Source: Hetaerina americana
Lineage: Eukaryota > Arthropoda > Insecta > Odonata > Calopterygidae
Assembly: GCA_022747635.1 (NCBI GenBank)
Contig: JAKTNV010000067.1
Span: 486,001 to 550,000 of the forward strand
DNA: 64,000 nucleotides
Direction of reading: 5' to 3'
The notes under the pieces were generated by a model. It was not told the DNA's origin. It saw nothing but the letters and a program-made list of their open reading frames with translations, and made no database searches. Positions 1-10,054 of the stretch are shown here, one piece after another (within the stretch, counting starts at the first letter, position 1; each line of letters opens with the position of its first letter). The translations under genes were made by a program, and so were the position numbers.

Positions 1-448
1 AATCGAGGCGCGCTGCAATTCACAGGGTTTGTTTCTGGTGAAATACCAAAAACGCATTTGTCTTGTACTTAAAGGTGACTCTTGATGCGAGCACCGTATA
101 TTGAAACTTTTTATTTGGAGGAAAAGGGCTGAAATATCTTTTATTTTAAAGCAATAAATTTTCTACGCAATTAATTCCATTCCCCTTGAATGCATTTTTC
201 ATGGCGTATTTTTCCGTTCCGATAATCTGTAAATACGCAAACATGAAGAAACCAATGAGCATCACGAAACCTTAAAAATTCAGTTCATTACTACCAATAT
301 ATCATAATCTATTAAATATTCGATATGTTTTCCACAAGTGCAATGCAAATCGTTTTGAATTGAGATTCCGTTTCCATGATGTAATCAAGGAGGATCTCAT
401 TTGTTAGTATTTTACGTTGTTTGTGGACTATAAATTTATTGCTTTCAC
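1..448. other. AT-rich DNA, nothing recognised
   Basis: No ORF of note, repeat or RNA-like structure was seen in this AT-rich stretch. Confidence 0.6.
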
Positions 449-541
449 ATGAGGTTTTTTTTAACTACGGGTGTTGCCCTAACACCCTCCGCCAGACACC
501 ATTACGGCGGCTTGTGGGAGTATTAAATAGATGTAGATGTA
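449..541 (+). repeat. LINE 3' tail (CR1/L2-like family)
   Basis: The stretch runs from a T-rich segment through ACGGGTGTTGCCC, CACCCTCCGCC and GGCGGCTTG to a short tail GATGTAGATGTA. The same order of blocks ends the LINE fragment at 54401-55118 (ACGGGTGGTGTCC, CACCCCCCGCC, GCGGCTTGCGG, then GATGTAGATGTAGAT). This is therefore a strongly 5'-truncated second copy of that LINE. No coding part remains. Confidence 0.6.
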
Positions 542-1841
542 CGTTCGGTGCAAATGAATTTAACTTTTTCTTTCTTTTTAAACGACTTTCATTGTTTCAT
601 ATTTATTTTTGAATGGCCCCGTTATTGAGCTGAAGGTCATTTTTTAATATTACTGTTCTTCGCCTGCTGTTTCCTTTTCAATACTTTTCCGGCGTCTCCT
701 TCGCCCTCCCTCGCCTTCTCAATGCGCCCCGGCATGGAATTCTCAACGCACGCCGAATCGTGCCTTTCCGCTGTCTTGACACGAGCCCGCCTGAACAGAT
801 ACGGCCGGCGCCGCGAATCACGCAGTATTTCGTTTTCCTCTTCCGCCCAGCGAGCACCAGTGTCGCGTGCAAGAAGAGCGTAACGCGCTTCTTTTCGACT
901 TTTGCTCGTTTCTCATCTCCGGTGGAAAGAGAGAGTGGGAGGGAGGGAAGGAAGGAGCCTTTGAGAAATCTAACGTGAAGGATGAGTCCGTGAGAAGCGC
1001 GACCACCGTGAAGTCTCCCTGGACAGATAAAGGCGGCCCAACCAGAGAGTTTGAAACGGAGTTCATTAGGCTGGGGCACGGTTGCCATGTAGATCCCCAA
1101 CCGCCCCGAGCCATTTCAACTCTCTCACCCACTTCGTCATTACCGCCAAAGCACACGATGGACTGCGCTGAATACAGTCCGGAATCGAGGGCGAGATGAT
1201 CCGACGTGGAATTCGAAGGACCAGGCTGTTGTGCTGCATCGAGTGGGCGATTAAAAGCGGAGTGGTATTCAGGGACGCCCCAAGATGTTAAAGACAGCAC
1301 ATAAAATCACAGTAAGCATAGGAGTACATTTCTTGGAAATGTTTAAGCACCAACATAAGAAATAAATCTACATCTATATTTATCTACATCCATTTATTTG
1401 ATTTCATTTTTCAGTTGTTTTTACTCAACTGGGGCTCGTCTGTGCGGGTTTTAATGCATTTTCATTCCCCGTGCATTCAATGAGAGGGTGAGCAATCAGT
1501 AAAGAGAGCATGCCGCTTCTCAGATGAGAGACTCAAACATCGCGTTCACTGTTCTCATTCGACTTCAGTGCCAAGCTCCTCGAGCTAATCGCAGCTTCTC
1601 CCGCCCGAAGTGATGAAAGCAGCGCATCAATGTGTCCAAGTACTTATGCTCCCGCGAGTGGTTCAGGATGGACCCGACCTCAGAAACTAGGAGAGTACCC
1701 GAGTTTCAATTCACTTCGAGGCTAATGACGTACAACTGGGTAGGAAATCAATTATTGAGAGATATTGGACGTAGGGCGAAGGGATTTCCGAACTCCCGAA
1801 CAGGAAAGTATGGGGATGAATGGAAAATTCAAGGTAAGGTA
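542..1841. other. unassigned DNA with a GC-rich patch
   Basis: A GC-rich patch at about 680-1290 carries overlapping ORFs on both strands, but none has a recognisable domain and they shadow one another. A purine run lies near 930-960. The rest is AT-rich and unassigned. Confidence 0.4.
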
Positions 1842-2760
1842 CAGGGTTCGTCCGGAAAATAAGTGTACTGAGCTCAGGAAAAAAAATTTATTACACTTTT
1901 ACATATCTTAAGCTAATATTCCTCAAAATAGGACCCTTGTGAGTCGATACACTTGTTCCAGCGGCGTTCCCATTCCTGGAACGCTCCCGCGAAGGCATCA
2001 TCGGGAACCTCTCGAAGACACGTCGTCACGGCCTCTTTGACGGCGTCCAAAGTCCCGTATCGCGTTCCTTTCAAACTCCTCTTTATCTTCGGGAACAGAA
2101 AGAAGTCCGGTGGTGCCAAGTCCGGGCTGTAGGGCGGGTGCGGCAGCGTTGCCACGCCGTGCTTGGCCAAGAAGTCCGACACGACAAGCGAGGTGTGAGA
2201 CGGCGCATTGTCGTGATGCAGCCGCCAGATGTAATTGCTCCCTAATAATCTCGTGCACTATTGTTTTTGGCACATTACACTGCTCTGCTATCATCCGAAC
2301 ACTAAGACGACGATCAGAGTTCAGTACATCGCGAACTTTTCGCACATTTTCGTCGGTGAGTGTCGTTGATGGGCGTCCAGGCCGTGGTTCGTCATCGACC
2401 TCTTCTCTGCCCTCCACGAACATCTTGTGCCACCGAAAGATCATGTTTCTGGACATGGCTGACTCCCCGTAAGCCTGGTTAATCATACCGACAGTTTCGG
2501 TAGACGATTTCCCAAGCTTTACCGCAAATTTGATGGAATAACGCTGCTCCAAAAACTTCGGCATCGCGTTCCGTGACGTGGGTCGAGCGTGGAGGTTCGC
2601 GTTAACAGAGCTCCTCACTACACCACAGCTTAGAGCCGACTGTCTTTTTCAGCGTCGCTTGCCAACATACCCCCCTCCAATCGCAGCCCGTCAGAGCGGT
2701 GCTGGGCACGCCTGGAGCGGCGGGAAAAAATCAGTACACTAATGTTCCGGACGAACACTG
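1842..2760 (-). mobile_element. mariner transposon, internally deleted (copy 1)
   Basis: Terminal inverted repeats of about 30 bp bound the element. The left end reads CAGGGTTCGTCCGGA and the reverse complement of the right end reads CAGTGTTCGTCCGGA; both continue to GTGTACTGA. A TA precedes the left end; the right flank is TT, so the TA duplication is not intact. The length is 919 bp against about 1.3 kb for a complete mariner. The shortfall is explained by loss of the middle of the transposase. It is a non-autonomous deletion derivative. Confidence 0.85.
1913..2564 (-). pseudogene. mariner transposase, central third deleted
   Basis: Start is taken at 2564 (protein begins MPKFLEQRYSIKF), where the helix-turn-helix DNA-binding half begins as in other mariners; an upstream ATG at 2618 only adds an unrelated leader. 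The N-terminal part holds two HTH motifs and the linker motif GRPSTT. It runs to about 2235 and then meets, in another frame, the catalytic C-terminal part beginning near the HHDNAPSH motif. The C-terminal part keeps the second and third aspartates (HDN and LAPPD) with 34 residues between them, the D34D signature of mariner. The first catalytic aspartate (the DET motif) is in the missing segment, so no active transposase can be made. The C-terminus ends in WNKCIDSQGSYFEEY, the usual family ending. Confidence 0.85.
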
Positions 2761-3367
2761 TTTAAGACGACTTTAAAACAACATAAAATTGACCTAAATC
2801 TGTGAAAACTATACTAATACGCAGCCAATGGCTACGCTTTTGTATTATTTAGGCCATAGAGAACCAAGTTGCCGTTCAACTTGCATTAAAAAATCAATTG
2901 TATTGCTAGAAATGTAAGAGAGCCATGTGAAAAGTTGTAGAGGGCAGTGTATAGAGCAGTAAATATATGTACTTGCACGTCCTAAAGTTGAACGCAACTA
3001 ATATTCAGAAGCGGGTGTCGCGGGAGGGTGGCACTGTTCATAGCAAAAGAGTGATGCCGGGTGAATGGTAGCCAGTTGCCAATGGGCGAATTTAACCAAA
3101 ATAAGAATAAACGTATTTTGAAATGTGGACGCGACGGAAATTTTAATCGACAAGTGAAAGGCATTGAGCCGACTTTTCATTGACAAAATTGAGAGGATCT
3201 ATAATTTCGTCGACAGAAATTGGAACCAAGGCGGCCACAAGCAAATTTTTTCGACGCTTCCCATTCTAAGGTTGAGCGTCGACTAACCTGTCCACGGTAT
3301 TCTGAGTCTTTGAAGTGCATTTTTTGCCCGAAAAAATGTAGATAATTTTTTCCCGCGAACTTAGACG
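2761..3367. other. unassigned DNA
   Basis: AT-rich sequence with short chance ORFs. I looked here for the 5' terminal repeat of the following mariner and could not find one. Confidence 0.5.
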
Positions 3368-4228
3368 GCTGGAGTGGGGCGATTTTCGGCGGGATTAGGG
3401 GTGGGAGGTCTTGGGAAAGCAACGCGACCCGAGTTAGTGGTCTGCAGGCCGTTACACTGTGTTGATCACTACAAATCCGAACCCCTGTTCGAGGCTCGCG
3501 TCACGAATTCACGATGCCACGTTCCATGGAGCAACGATACGCGATTTAAATATAATGTTAAGCTCGGAAAATCGGGTTCGGGAGATACAGCAATGTCCCG
3601 AGGAATGGTTTTCTGCTTCTGCACAGGATAATCAGGGATGAGAGAAAGGAGGTCGACGACGAGGAATGCCCTGGACGCAACGGTTGATCCATCAACAACA
3701 CAATGTGATGGAAATATGATGCCCGCCCATGCTCAATTCTGATTGACCTCCAAGTGTCAGGATGTGAATGCAGAAGAGAGCAATATTCAGAAAAACACAG
3801 TGCGTTATATTCTCACAGAAGATTTATCCAAGAGAGGGGTGTGCCAAGATGGTCCCGAAGGTGCTTCCGGAAGACTGCTTGCGTGACCAATCTTTCCTTG
3901 GACCTCTTGGGCCAATGGGGAAAGTGACCCGAATATTTTAGAATAGGTGGTCACTGGTGACGAGACATGGGTCTTTGAGTAAGATCCAAGTACAACACCT
4001 TGGAGCACCATTTTGGACCACTGGATTATTTAAAAGAGGCCGTGACGAGGAGCCTGAACGAGGGTCCAGTCGATGGCTCTGCAAGAGCGTACCAGAAGTG
4101 TTGCAGAGGCGCTGACATCGGTGTGTCCATACTTACGGGTGCGTTTTTAAAGAATTTCAGCAATTTGAACATTGATCTGCAATAAATGTTTTCGCCAAGA
4201 TTTATTCAACTAATGTTTGGGATAGACC
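3368..4228 (+). mobile_element. decayed mariner transposon (copy 2)
   Basis: The segment aligns by eye over its whole length with the copy at 40216-41062. Both have the same leader (GGAGTGGGGC, GGGGTGGGAGG), the same start region (CGATGCCACGTTCCATGGAG) and the same 3' end (TTTGGGATAGACCTT here, TTTGGGACAGACTTAG there). The left terminal inverted repeat was not found, so the left boundary is approximate. A PLE fragment begins about 35 bp after the right end. Confidence 0.7.
3513..4160 (+). pseudogene. mariner transposase remnant, internally deleted
   Basis: Reading across frameshifts, the pieces are: an N-terminal MPRSMEQRYAI-like start, the HTH segment SVRM, a KMVPKVL motif, the first catalytic segment TRHGSLS in the shifted frame (the DNA is gacgagacatgggtc, the DETWV codons), then directly the C-terminal segment LEHHFGPLDYLKEAVTRSL. 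The central catalytic region with the second and third aspartates is missing. The join between DETWVFE and LEHHFGPL is the same as in the copy at 40 kb. Stops and frameshifts make it non-functional. Confidence 0.7.
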
Positions 4229-4266
4229 TTCTATAGATGAAACATCACCACAGCAATCACTGGAAA

Positions 4267-4950
4267 TATATCACCGCTCCACCCGACCACACACACCACA
4301 TAAAAACAAACCCACATCTGACGCAGGACTCAACCTTTGCACCACCTATTTCCCCGGATCCCACAGACTGAAAACCTTCCTTAAAGAACTTTTTCCTATT
4401 TTACATGACAATGACGCGACCTCATCCTTACTACCCCAATGCCCATCTCTCGCATACAGACGACCCGCCAATCTGAACAACCTTCTGAAATCCACCAACC
4501 CCCCGGACAAATGTCCTCATATTTCCCCTACTTGCCCCCGATGTAAAACTTGTCTACTTATCAGATCTACTCCCCTCTCCCCACATCCCTTCATTGCCCC
4601 CTCACCTCGTTCCCACGCTAATTGCCTCTCAAAAAACATTAATTATCTTTTGTAATGCAAACAATGCAATTCATTTTACATAGGCGAATGCATTACCCCC
4701 TTATCCATTCGAATGAACAATCGCCGGTACTCCTGCAATTCAGCCTCACACTACTCTCTTCCGATCCTTTCACATGCAAATTCCCACAACCTTTCAATCG
4801 ACCAGTGTTTTGCTCTTAGCATCCTAGAATCCCTACCCAATTCAGCCACCAATGTAGAGGTGAGAACTCGAGAATCCGCGTATATGTTAGCTTTCCGTTC
4901 TTTCGAAATTCCCACCCTTAACCGCCATCTTTATTTTCCCTCCCAGCATT
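4267..4950 (+). pseudogene. PLE reverse transcriptase C-terminus plus GIY-YIG endonuclease
   Basis: PLE polyproteins combine a telomerase-like reverse transcriptase with a C-terminal GIY-YIG nuclease used in insertion. Here the RT end (KPTSDAGLNL, then YRRPANLNNLLKSTN and a cysteine cluster PRCKTC) precedes CKQCNSFYIGECITPLSIRM, which is the GIY-YIG core with YIG retained. The RT palm with its YADD box is absent. The piece before the endonuclease and the endonuclease itself lie in different frames, so at least one indel separates them. Downstream, ESAYMLAFRSFEIPTLNRHL closes the domain. Assignment rests on the motif order, which is specific to PLEs. Confidence 0.75.
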
Positions 4951-5008
4951 CCCTGCGCCTCACCTCCCCTCCCCCGCCTTACCTCTCTCCAGCAAATTTT
5001 CAGTCTTA

Positions 5009-5040
5009 CTTGAAGAAGGCCTCGGAGAAGGCCGAAAGCT
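5009..5040 (+). ncRNA. hammerhead-like core in PLE-A 3' region (candidate)
   Basis: TTGAAGA is followed by a GGCC/GGCC stem and GAAAG, the layout of the hammerhead core (CUGANGA, stem II, GAAA). The first C of the core is T here. PLEs are known to carry hammerhead motifs. Cleavage activity is doubtful because of the changed core base, and stems I and III were not resolved. Confidence 0.35.
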
Positions 5041-5110
5041 TAAACAATTTACCATGTCAGTGTCCTTTTAAGTGTTACTATGTTATTTGTTCTATTGTGC
5101 CTTCCAAATA

Positions 5111-5114
<4 letters not shown>

Positions 5115-5154
<40 letters not shown>
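5115..5154. repeat. (TA)n microsatellite
   Basis: About 20 TA units sit exactly between the 3' end of the PLE-A copy and an opposite-strand PLE-B tail. Confidence 0.95.
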
Positions 5155-5157
<3 letters not shown>

Positions 5158-5159
5158 GC

Positions 5160-5256
5160 GGTGTTTTTGATGGTTTTAACCGCGTCGTTGTTTGATGCTG
5201 ACAACAGTTTCGCCGAAGTTGCATTCGGCGTCTTCAGGTTGAAGATGAGGGACTCC
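5160..5256 (-). mobile_element. PLE-B 3' tail fragment
   Basis: On the minus strand it reads GAGTCCCTCATCTTCAACC, then the hairpin with arms CGCCGAA/TTCGGCG, then GTTGTCAGCATCAAACAACG. The same tail follows the GIY-YIG coding region of the PLE at 62702-63400 and occurs at 60124-60230. No coding sequence remains. A Jockey-like fragment follows immediately upstream in its own orientation. Confidence 0.65.
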
Positions 5257-5264
5257 CGCATACT

Positions 5265-6848
5265 TGACTCCATGGCTCTTGTGTAGCCTGCCCCTGCTCT
5301 GCGCCTTTCCAGCCGCCAAGGCTACTAAGGCCAGAGGAATTCATCTGCGTCGTCAGGCGTTTGTTTTTCTTCCCACTTAAACAGCCTTTGCCTCTTCTTC
5401 ACAGGAAGGCTGTCCACCGTATTTAGGGAGGCAATGGGCCGCTTAAAGGGGTCGCTTCTGCTTCTGCCGCTTTCTCAAAGAATTTTCCCGATATTTTAGG
5501 CAGAGGGACGTTCTAGTGGTTCCGGCTTTTCGTCCTCGTGCATTTCAGAGACGTGGGCGTAACTACCGCGTCCCAAGATTTCACGAAGAACAGAGTTCTG
5601 CACAGCTTGGATTTGAGCGAGACTCGTTCGCGACACTCCTGACCATACCGCTGCGGCGTTGGTGATGACTGGGAGCACGCACACTTGATATAGTCTGCGC
5701 TTCGTGGCCATACTCAGACAGGCGGGCGAATAATCGGCCGTAGTCGATTAAGCGCCGCGTATGCCTTTGCACGGACCCGAAGCGCTTGGGCGTTCCAAAG
5801 GAGTTTGCGATCCATCAACACTCCGAGGTAAGTAACTTCTGATTCCCACGGTAGGACGACTCCGTTCACCGATATGTTCACTTCTGGTGGCCCACCATTT
5901 CCCGGATAGAAGATGATCGTCTTCGTCTTTTGTGCGTTAACCACAAAACGCAATCGGCAGTACCATTCAAGGAGCTCTGCCACGGCGTTCTGCAGCCTTT
6001 GCACCGCAGTCACCTTCCGCCAGGAACGGCATAGGAGGGCCGTATCGTCATTATAAAGAGACAGGATTTCAATATTCCTTCCACGAGTTGGAATATCGTG
6101 GGAATAGATATTATAGAGGAGTGGCCCAAGGACGGAGCGTTGAGGCACGCCGGCGGAGATCCGACGCACCCCCGAGTCCGCCCCTAGCCAAACAGTACTG
6201 TGAATGTCCTGTCTCTCAAGTAGGAGTGAACCATCCTGATTGCCCAAGGTGGGAAATGGAGTCGCCTCATCTTCAACAGGAGAGCCGGACGCCAGACGCG
6301 ATCGAACGCCTTACTGACGTCGAAGAAAGCTCCGGCAACCACCATATTCCTGTTGAAGCTGTCAGTGATGAAATCTGTCGTTCTCACCAGCTGATGGACT
6401 GTGGAATGCTGCGCACGGAAGACAAACTGTTCCTCCGGAAGGATATCATTCTTCCGGACAAAGTTAGTCAGTGGCCTTTGCAGCAGTCGCTCGAATATCT
6501 TACCGAAGCCGTCGAGCAAGGAGATAGGCCGGAATTCTCCGGCATCCACCTCCAACTTCCGTGACTTCGGCAGACAGACGATTCTCGCTCTTCTCCAAGT
6601 GGTCGGGAAGTAGGAAATCCTGACAAAGCCATTGAAGATCGCTGTCAGGTACCTCACCGCCGCCTTCGGAAGCTCCCGGATGACAACATTTGGAATGTTG
6701 TCACTTCCAGGGGCTTTCCTCACGCGGAGGCGACGTATTGCCCCTATTGCGAATTCCGATGCTCTTTAAGCGGTATCGATGCTTTCATGTCGCCATCTAC
6801 TGTGCGATTGAGTCGACTGACCAAACGGTCAGCCATCTCTTGAAGGCG
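5265..6848 (-). mobile_element. Jockey-like LINE fragment (copy 1)
   Basis: A minus-strand non-LTR retrotransposon keeping the reverse transcriptase and C-terminal region. It lacks the endonuclease. At about 6757 its sequence jumps from the start of the RT to a segment that in copy 2 (60231-62529) lies about 470 bp further upstream, so it has an internal deletion as well as 5' truncation. Its 3' end abuts a PLE-B tail, as does that of copy 2. Confidence 0.75.
5496..6723 (-). pseudogene. Jockey-like reverse transcriptase, frameshifted
   Basis: Three overlapping frames give the RT in order. 6723-6184 has RKAPGSDNIPN, FRPISLLDGFGKIFERLL and motif A FFDVSKAFDRVW. 6247-5714 has motif B with GVPQRSVLGPLLYN (the usual GVPQGS carries R for G) and motif C YNDDTALL (the usual YADD carries N for A). 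5711-5496 has the C-terminal VWSGVSRTSLAQIQ and SEMHEDEKPE segments. The enzyme would copy its own RNA at the insertion site, but frameshifts, the motif B change and loss of the endonuclease make it inactive. The Jockey clade is inferred from RT motif wording; a CR1-group assignment is less likely. Confidence 0.75.
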
Positions 6849-6880
6849 GAATCGAACGGATCACAAGAGTAAAAATATTT

Positions 6881-6953
6881 CCTTGACCGGGATTCGAACA
6901 CCGGATCTTTCCACTTGCCGGGCGGATGCTCTTAACCACTTGAGCTATCGAGG
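6881..6953 (-). tRNA. tRNA-Ala-like sequence or SINE head (pseudo)
   Basis: A 73-nt cloverleaf can be drawn. The acceptor stem CCTCGAT/GTCAAGG has one mismatch, the D-arm has a 4-bp stem GCTC/GAGC, the anticodon stem has 5 bp, and loop CCGGCAA gives anticodon GGC (Ala). The T-arm contains TTCGAAT. An extra base disturbs the T stem and position 33 is C instead of U, so it is probably a pseudogene or SINE head. A T-run that could end RNA polymerase III transcription follows about 5 bases after the acceptor stem. A box and B box are both recognisable. Confidence 0.5.
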
Positions 6954-6964
6954 AAACGTACTTT

Positions 6965-6990
6965 ACCCTGAGATCCGTGGGTCTCAGGGT
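6965..6990. other. 9-bp perfect hairpin
   Basis: ACCCTGAGA and TCTCAGGGT flank an 8-base loop. It lies just 5' of the minus-strand tRNA-like sequence. Function unknown. Confidence 0.6.
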
Positions 6991-9900
6991 TTATTGTGTT
7001 CGTCCTTTATGTGTGTTCCTATCCTTTTTCCTTCCATATTCAAAAATGTCTCCACTATTCTCAAAGGGATAATCAAATCAGTTATAAAAGGTACTAGCAC
7101 TATCAAATATGATTCCAATCATCAGTTCTTATCTCTTCAAACTGAGTTGTGAGCATAAAAATTCTGGCCCTGTAAGGCTACTGCTTTACAAAGAGGGGAG
7201 ATAGATATTATAGGGAATAGACTGAAAAGATAAATGGAACTATTTGGTAATCTTGGTGGGTTGAAAACAGGCTAGAAATGAAACTCCCGAAAAATGTTGA
7301 CGGCCAATGTATGAAATTTTTTCGATTGCTATTCTCGAACACGACTTTAAAGGCTGCGCCAATTAAATAAGCCGCTTCAAGGAGTAAAGAAGGCCCTGAC
7401 TGACATGGCCCTATTAAAAACAGAAATCACCCCTATACCATAACCCGTGAGGATTTGACATTGATACTGACTGAATTAGTACCCCAAACAGGTATGGGAA
7501 CCAGCCGATTTAATTGTCTTTAATTGCGTTTTTCTTCGTTTAGTTCTATTAAAAAATATATATTAACATGGATTTTGAACAGAGTATTCAGTTTTCTTAA
7601 AACATTTATTTATAAAGGCGAAACATCTAAAAGGAACACCCCTGAGAAATATTACTGCTAGAAAAGAAAGATTCGAAAAAGCTGCTCATTGAAAATTGAG
7701 AGAAAAAATATTCATGGCAAAAATATACTCAGTGATTGCTTATGTCAAGTAATTTTAACCTATATGAAAATGGTAATAATAACTTGGGAATTTTTAGCGG
7801 TTTTCTTACTGGATTAAAGTTACAATTGTCTTTCAAAAGTAATTTCATTTGAATTTCCCTAAACTCGGGTGATTAAACTACCCCGTTTTATTATAAAAAT
7901 GCTTATAATTCGATAGGCAACGAAATAATTAAATTTGGAAATTTATTTACGCGGGTTTTGGAAAACTAAATCCTGAAAACGACGAATGGGATTTGAATTG
8001 GGAAATCATGAAATACTAACACGGAGAAATTGTGTTACGTTAGTAAATGTAGCATTTCTAGATTCCGAGAAAGCAATGGCAAATTGTAATAGTACTCACA
8101 GGTAGTTAGGGTGGAAAAACGCCTTTTAAACTATTTCATGTCAGTCCCAAAATTTAGCGATAATTCTAGATGATACGATTATTGGTATAGTATCAGTTAT
8201 GATATATTATTGCATTTGAGAGGCGAGTATTATTACTAACATTACCCGATAGCTGTTCTTGGTAATGCCGGATTCAATTCAAATCGGGACATCATTATAA
8301 ACGCAAGACTGGATTTTATTTGTTAATTAAATGTAAAGAAAGAGCTGGAGTGGAGTTCTAATCAATGAGTACATCGCTCCTTCGCATCAAAACGTTAATT
8401 GACTGCAGGAGTGAAACGTGAGTGGGATATTATTTCCACCTTTCGCTCAAATGTAATTTATGATTAATGGCAAACAATACCTTAAATTGCATAGTTTTCC
8501 CGAGAGGCTACATGAACAAATAATCGTTTCACGTTTAGCATGAGGTAAACGGGTCTCGCTGATTCTTAACAAAACGTTTCACTGTGGTGGGGAGATCAGA
8601 GAGAGAGAGAGACCAGGGATTAAAGACGGAGGAGGAAGGAAAATCAATTAGAAATGTGAACAATGGCACGGTGGATTACAGGTTAAGCAATGTAAAATTA
8701 GGAAAGCTAGATGAAATCATGAATATATTTTAAATAAATGATCACACGTTCAGTGTTGTGAAAATTCATTATCAGTGAACTATTTTGTAATGTATATTTT
8801 TTCATGGTAATTGAATTCCAGCACAACCAGTTTCGACGCGTGGGCGACGATCAAAACCTTAACGATGACGCCCATGCTTTGAGTCTGATATTTACCCTGA
8901 AAATATACATAGTTTAATTATTCCGCGATGAACAAATCTATTACCAATCAAAGTTATATTACTAATTGTATAAAATAATATGAATGACTTATTTTTTTAA
9001 AATGCAAAAAATATTGTCGATGAAAGTGCTAATATTCGTTAACTCTTGTGAACGATGACTCACTTTCCAAATGACTAAACACAACTACCCTTAACGTGGA
9101 GGCGAAACAAAATCAGAGATCTCTAAAAACCTTTTTTTCATTACAAACTTCCCTTCAAGTGAAAATTTAATACTGACGTACCTTAACGTGGTATTACCAC
9201 TCCTTTATTTGATAAATAAAAAACAGTAATAACTGAATTATTCCAAAATACCGTTGGAATCAAAATCTGGCACATGACGACCCCCAGAACCAATGCGTCA
9301 AATTTCAATGAAGAGGAAAAATTCTTCGAAATGCCAACAATCAGTGAAAAAGTATAAAGGAAAAGAACGGCATTAAAATGGAGACGGAAAGAATGGCGGA
9401 AGAGACAACCAAAAGTGAATTAATTTTCCTCGTACCTTTCCAAGAAAAATGGATTGAGTCGGCCATTAAATTCCGGTGCATGGGCTGCGGATGGAGAGAG
9501 CAGCTGTTCCTCCGACAGCACTTCCTGCTCCGCGTTGTGTTGCGGGTGTGGGAGGGGGTGTGGGAGGGGGTGGGGGAGGAGGTGGGGGCGAGGAAGGGAA
9601 CTCCTGATTTCAGATATGGACCGTATCCCGCCACCATGTGCCGTTGGATTGAGACTTCATCAAACATCGCCTTTTTACTTATTGATATTATAACCCGAAC
9701 AAAGAAAGGCAACAACACTCGATGCAAGGAAGTGAGGCAAGGAAATAATATAAAATAGGTTTCCTATGAATTGAAAAATAATCAAAATACAGGGTGAACT
9801 AGAATGGTAGAGCAGGAACCTTAGATGAATCACTAAAACATTTCAAGGCCAAATTAATGTTTCAACAGTGATGCAGACGAATGGGCTCAGAAAACGAGCA

Positions 9901-9992
9901 AACATCGTGAGTGATGAAACAGTTAGTTCCATAAAAATGAAGGATACATGGATTCGTTATATACATAAAACCCTGAAAGCCCCTTCTAGAGG
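6991..9992. other. AT-rich DNA, no gene recognised
   Basis: No coding region or repeat family recognised. A short GA run is at about 8598-8612. A G-rich patch at about 9536-9600 (repeats of GTGTGGGAGGGG type) could form G-quadruplexes; the ORFs over it are low-complexity and not supported. Confidence 0.5.
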
Positions 9993-10054
9993 GTATGGCA
10001 TGGGGTGATCTCACACCACATGCAAGTAAGGTGTGAGATCACCCCATGCCATAC
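9993..10054. repeat. perfect 25-bp inverted repeat (hairpin)
   Basis: The left arm 9993-10017 (begins GTATGGCATGGGG) and the right arm 10030-10054 are exact reverse complements, with a 12-base loop. No flanking duplication was seen. It could be a small foldback or an RNA hairpin. Confidence 0.9.

Larger units (their letters stand above)
4262..5110 (+). mobile_element. Penelope-like element, 3' part (family A, copy 1)
   Basis: Truncated at the 5' side against the mariner end. It keeps the C-terminal part of the PLE reverse transcriptase and the GIY-YIG endonuclease, then a short 3' region with a hammerhead-like core at 5009-5040, and stops at a (TA)n tract. A longer copy of the same family is at 56160-57395; the two share sequence up to the (TA)n tract at their 3' ends. 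Confidence 0.75.

Noticed and set aside
1364..1395. CTACATC repeats considered as a reversed CR1/L2-like LINE tail
   Set aside because: The adjoining conserved blocks of the tail are absent, so simple sequence is the better reading.
2110..2472. 120-aa plus-strand ORF
   Set aside because: Shadow on the opposite strand of the mariner transposase remnant.
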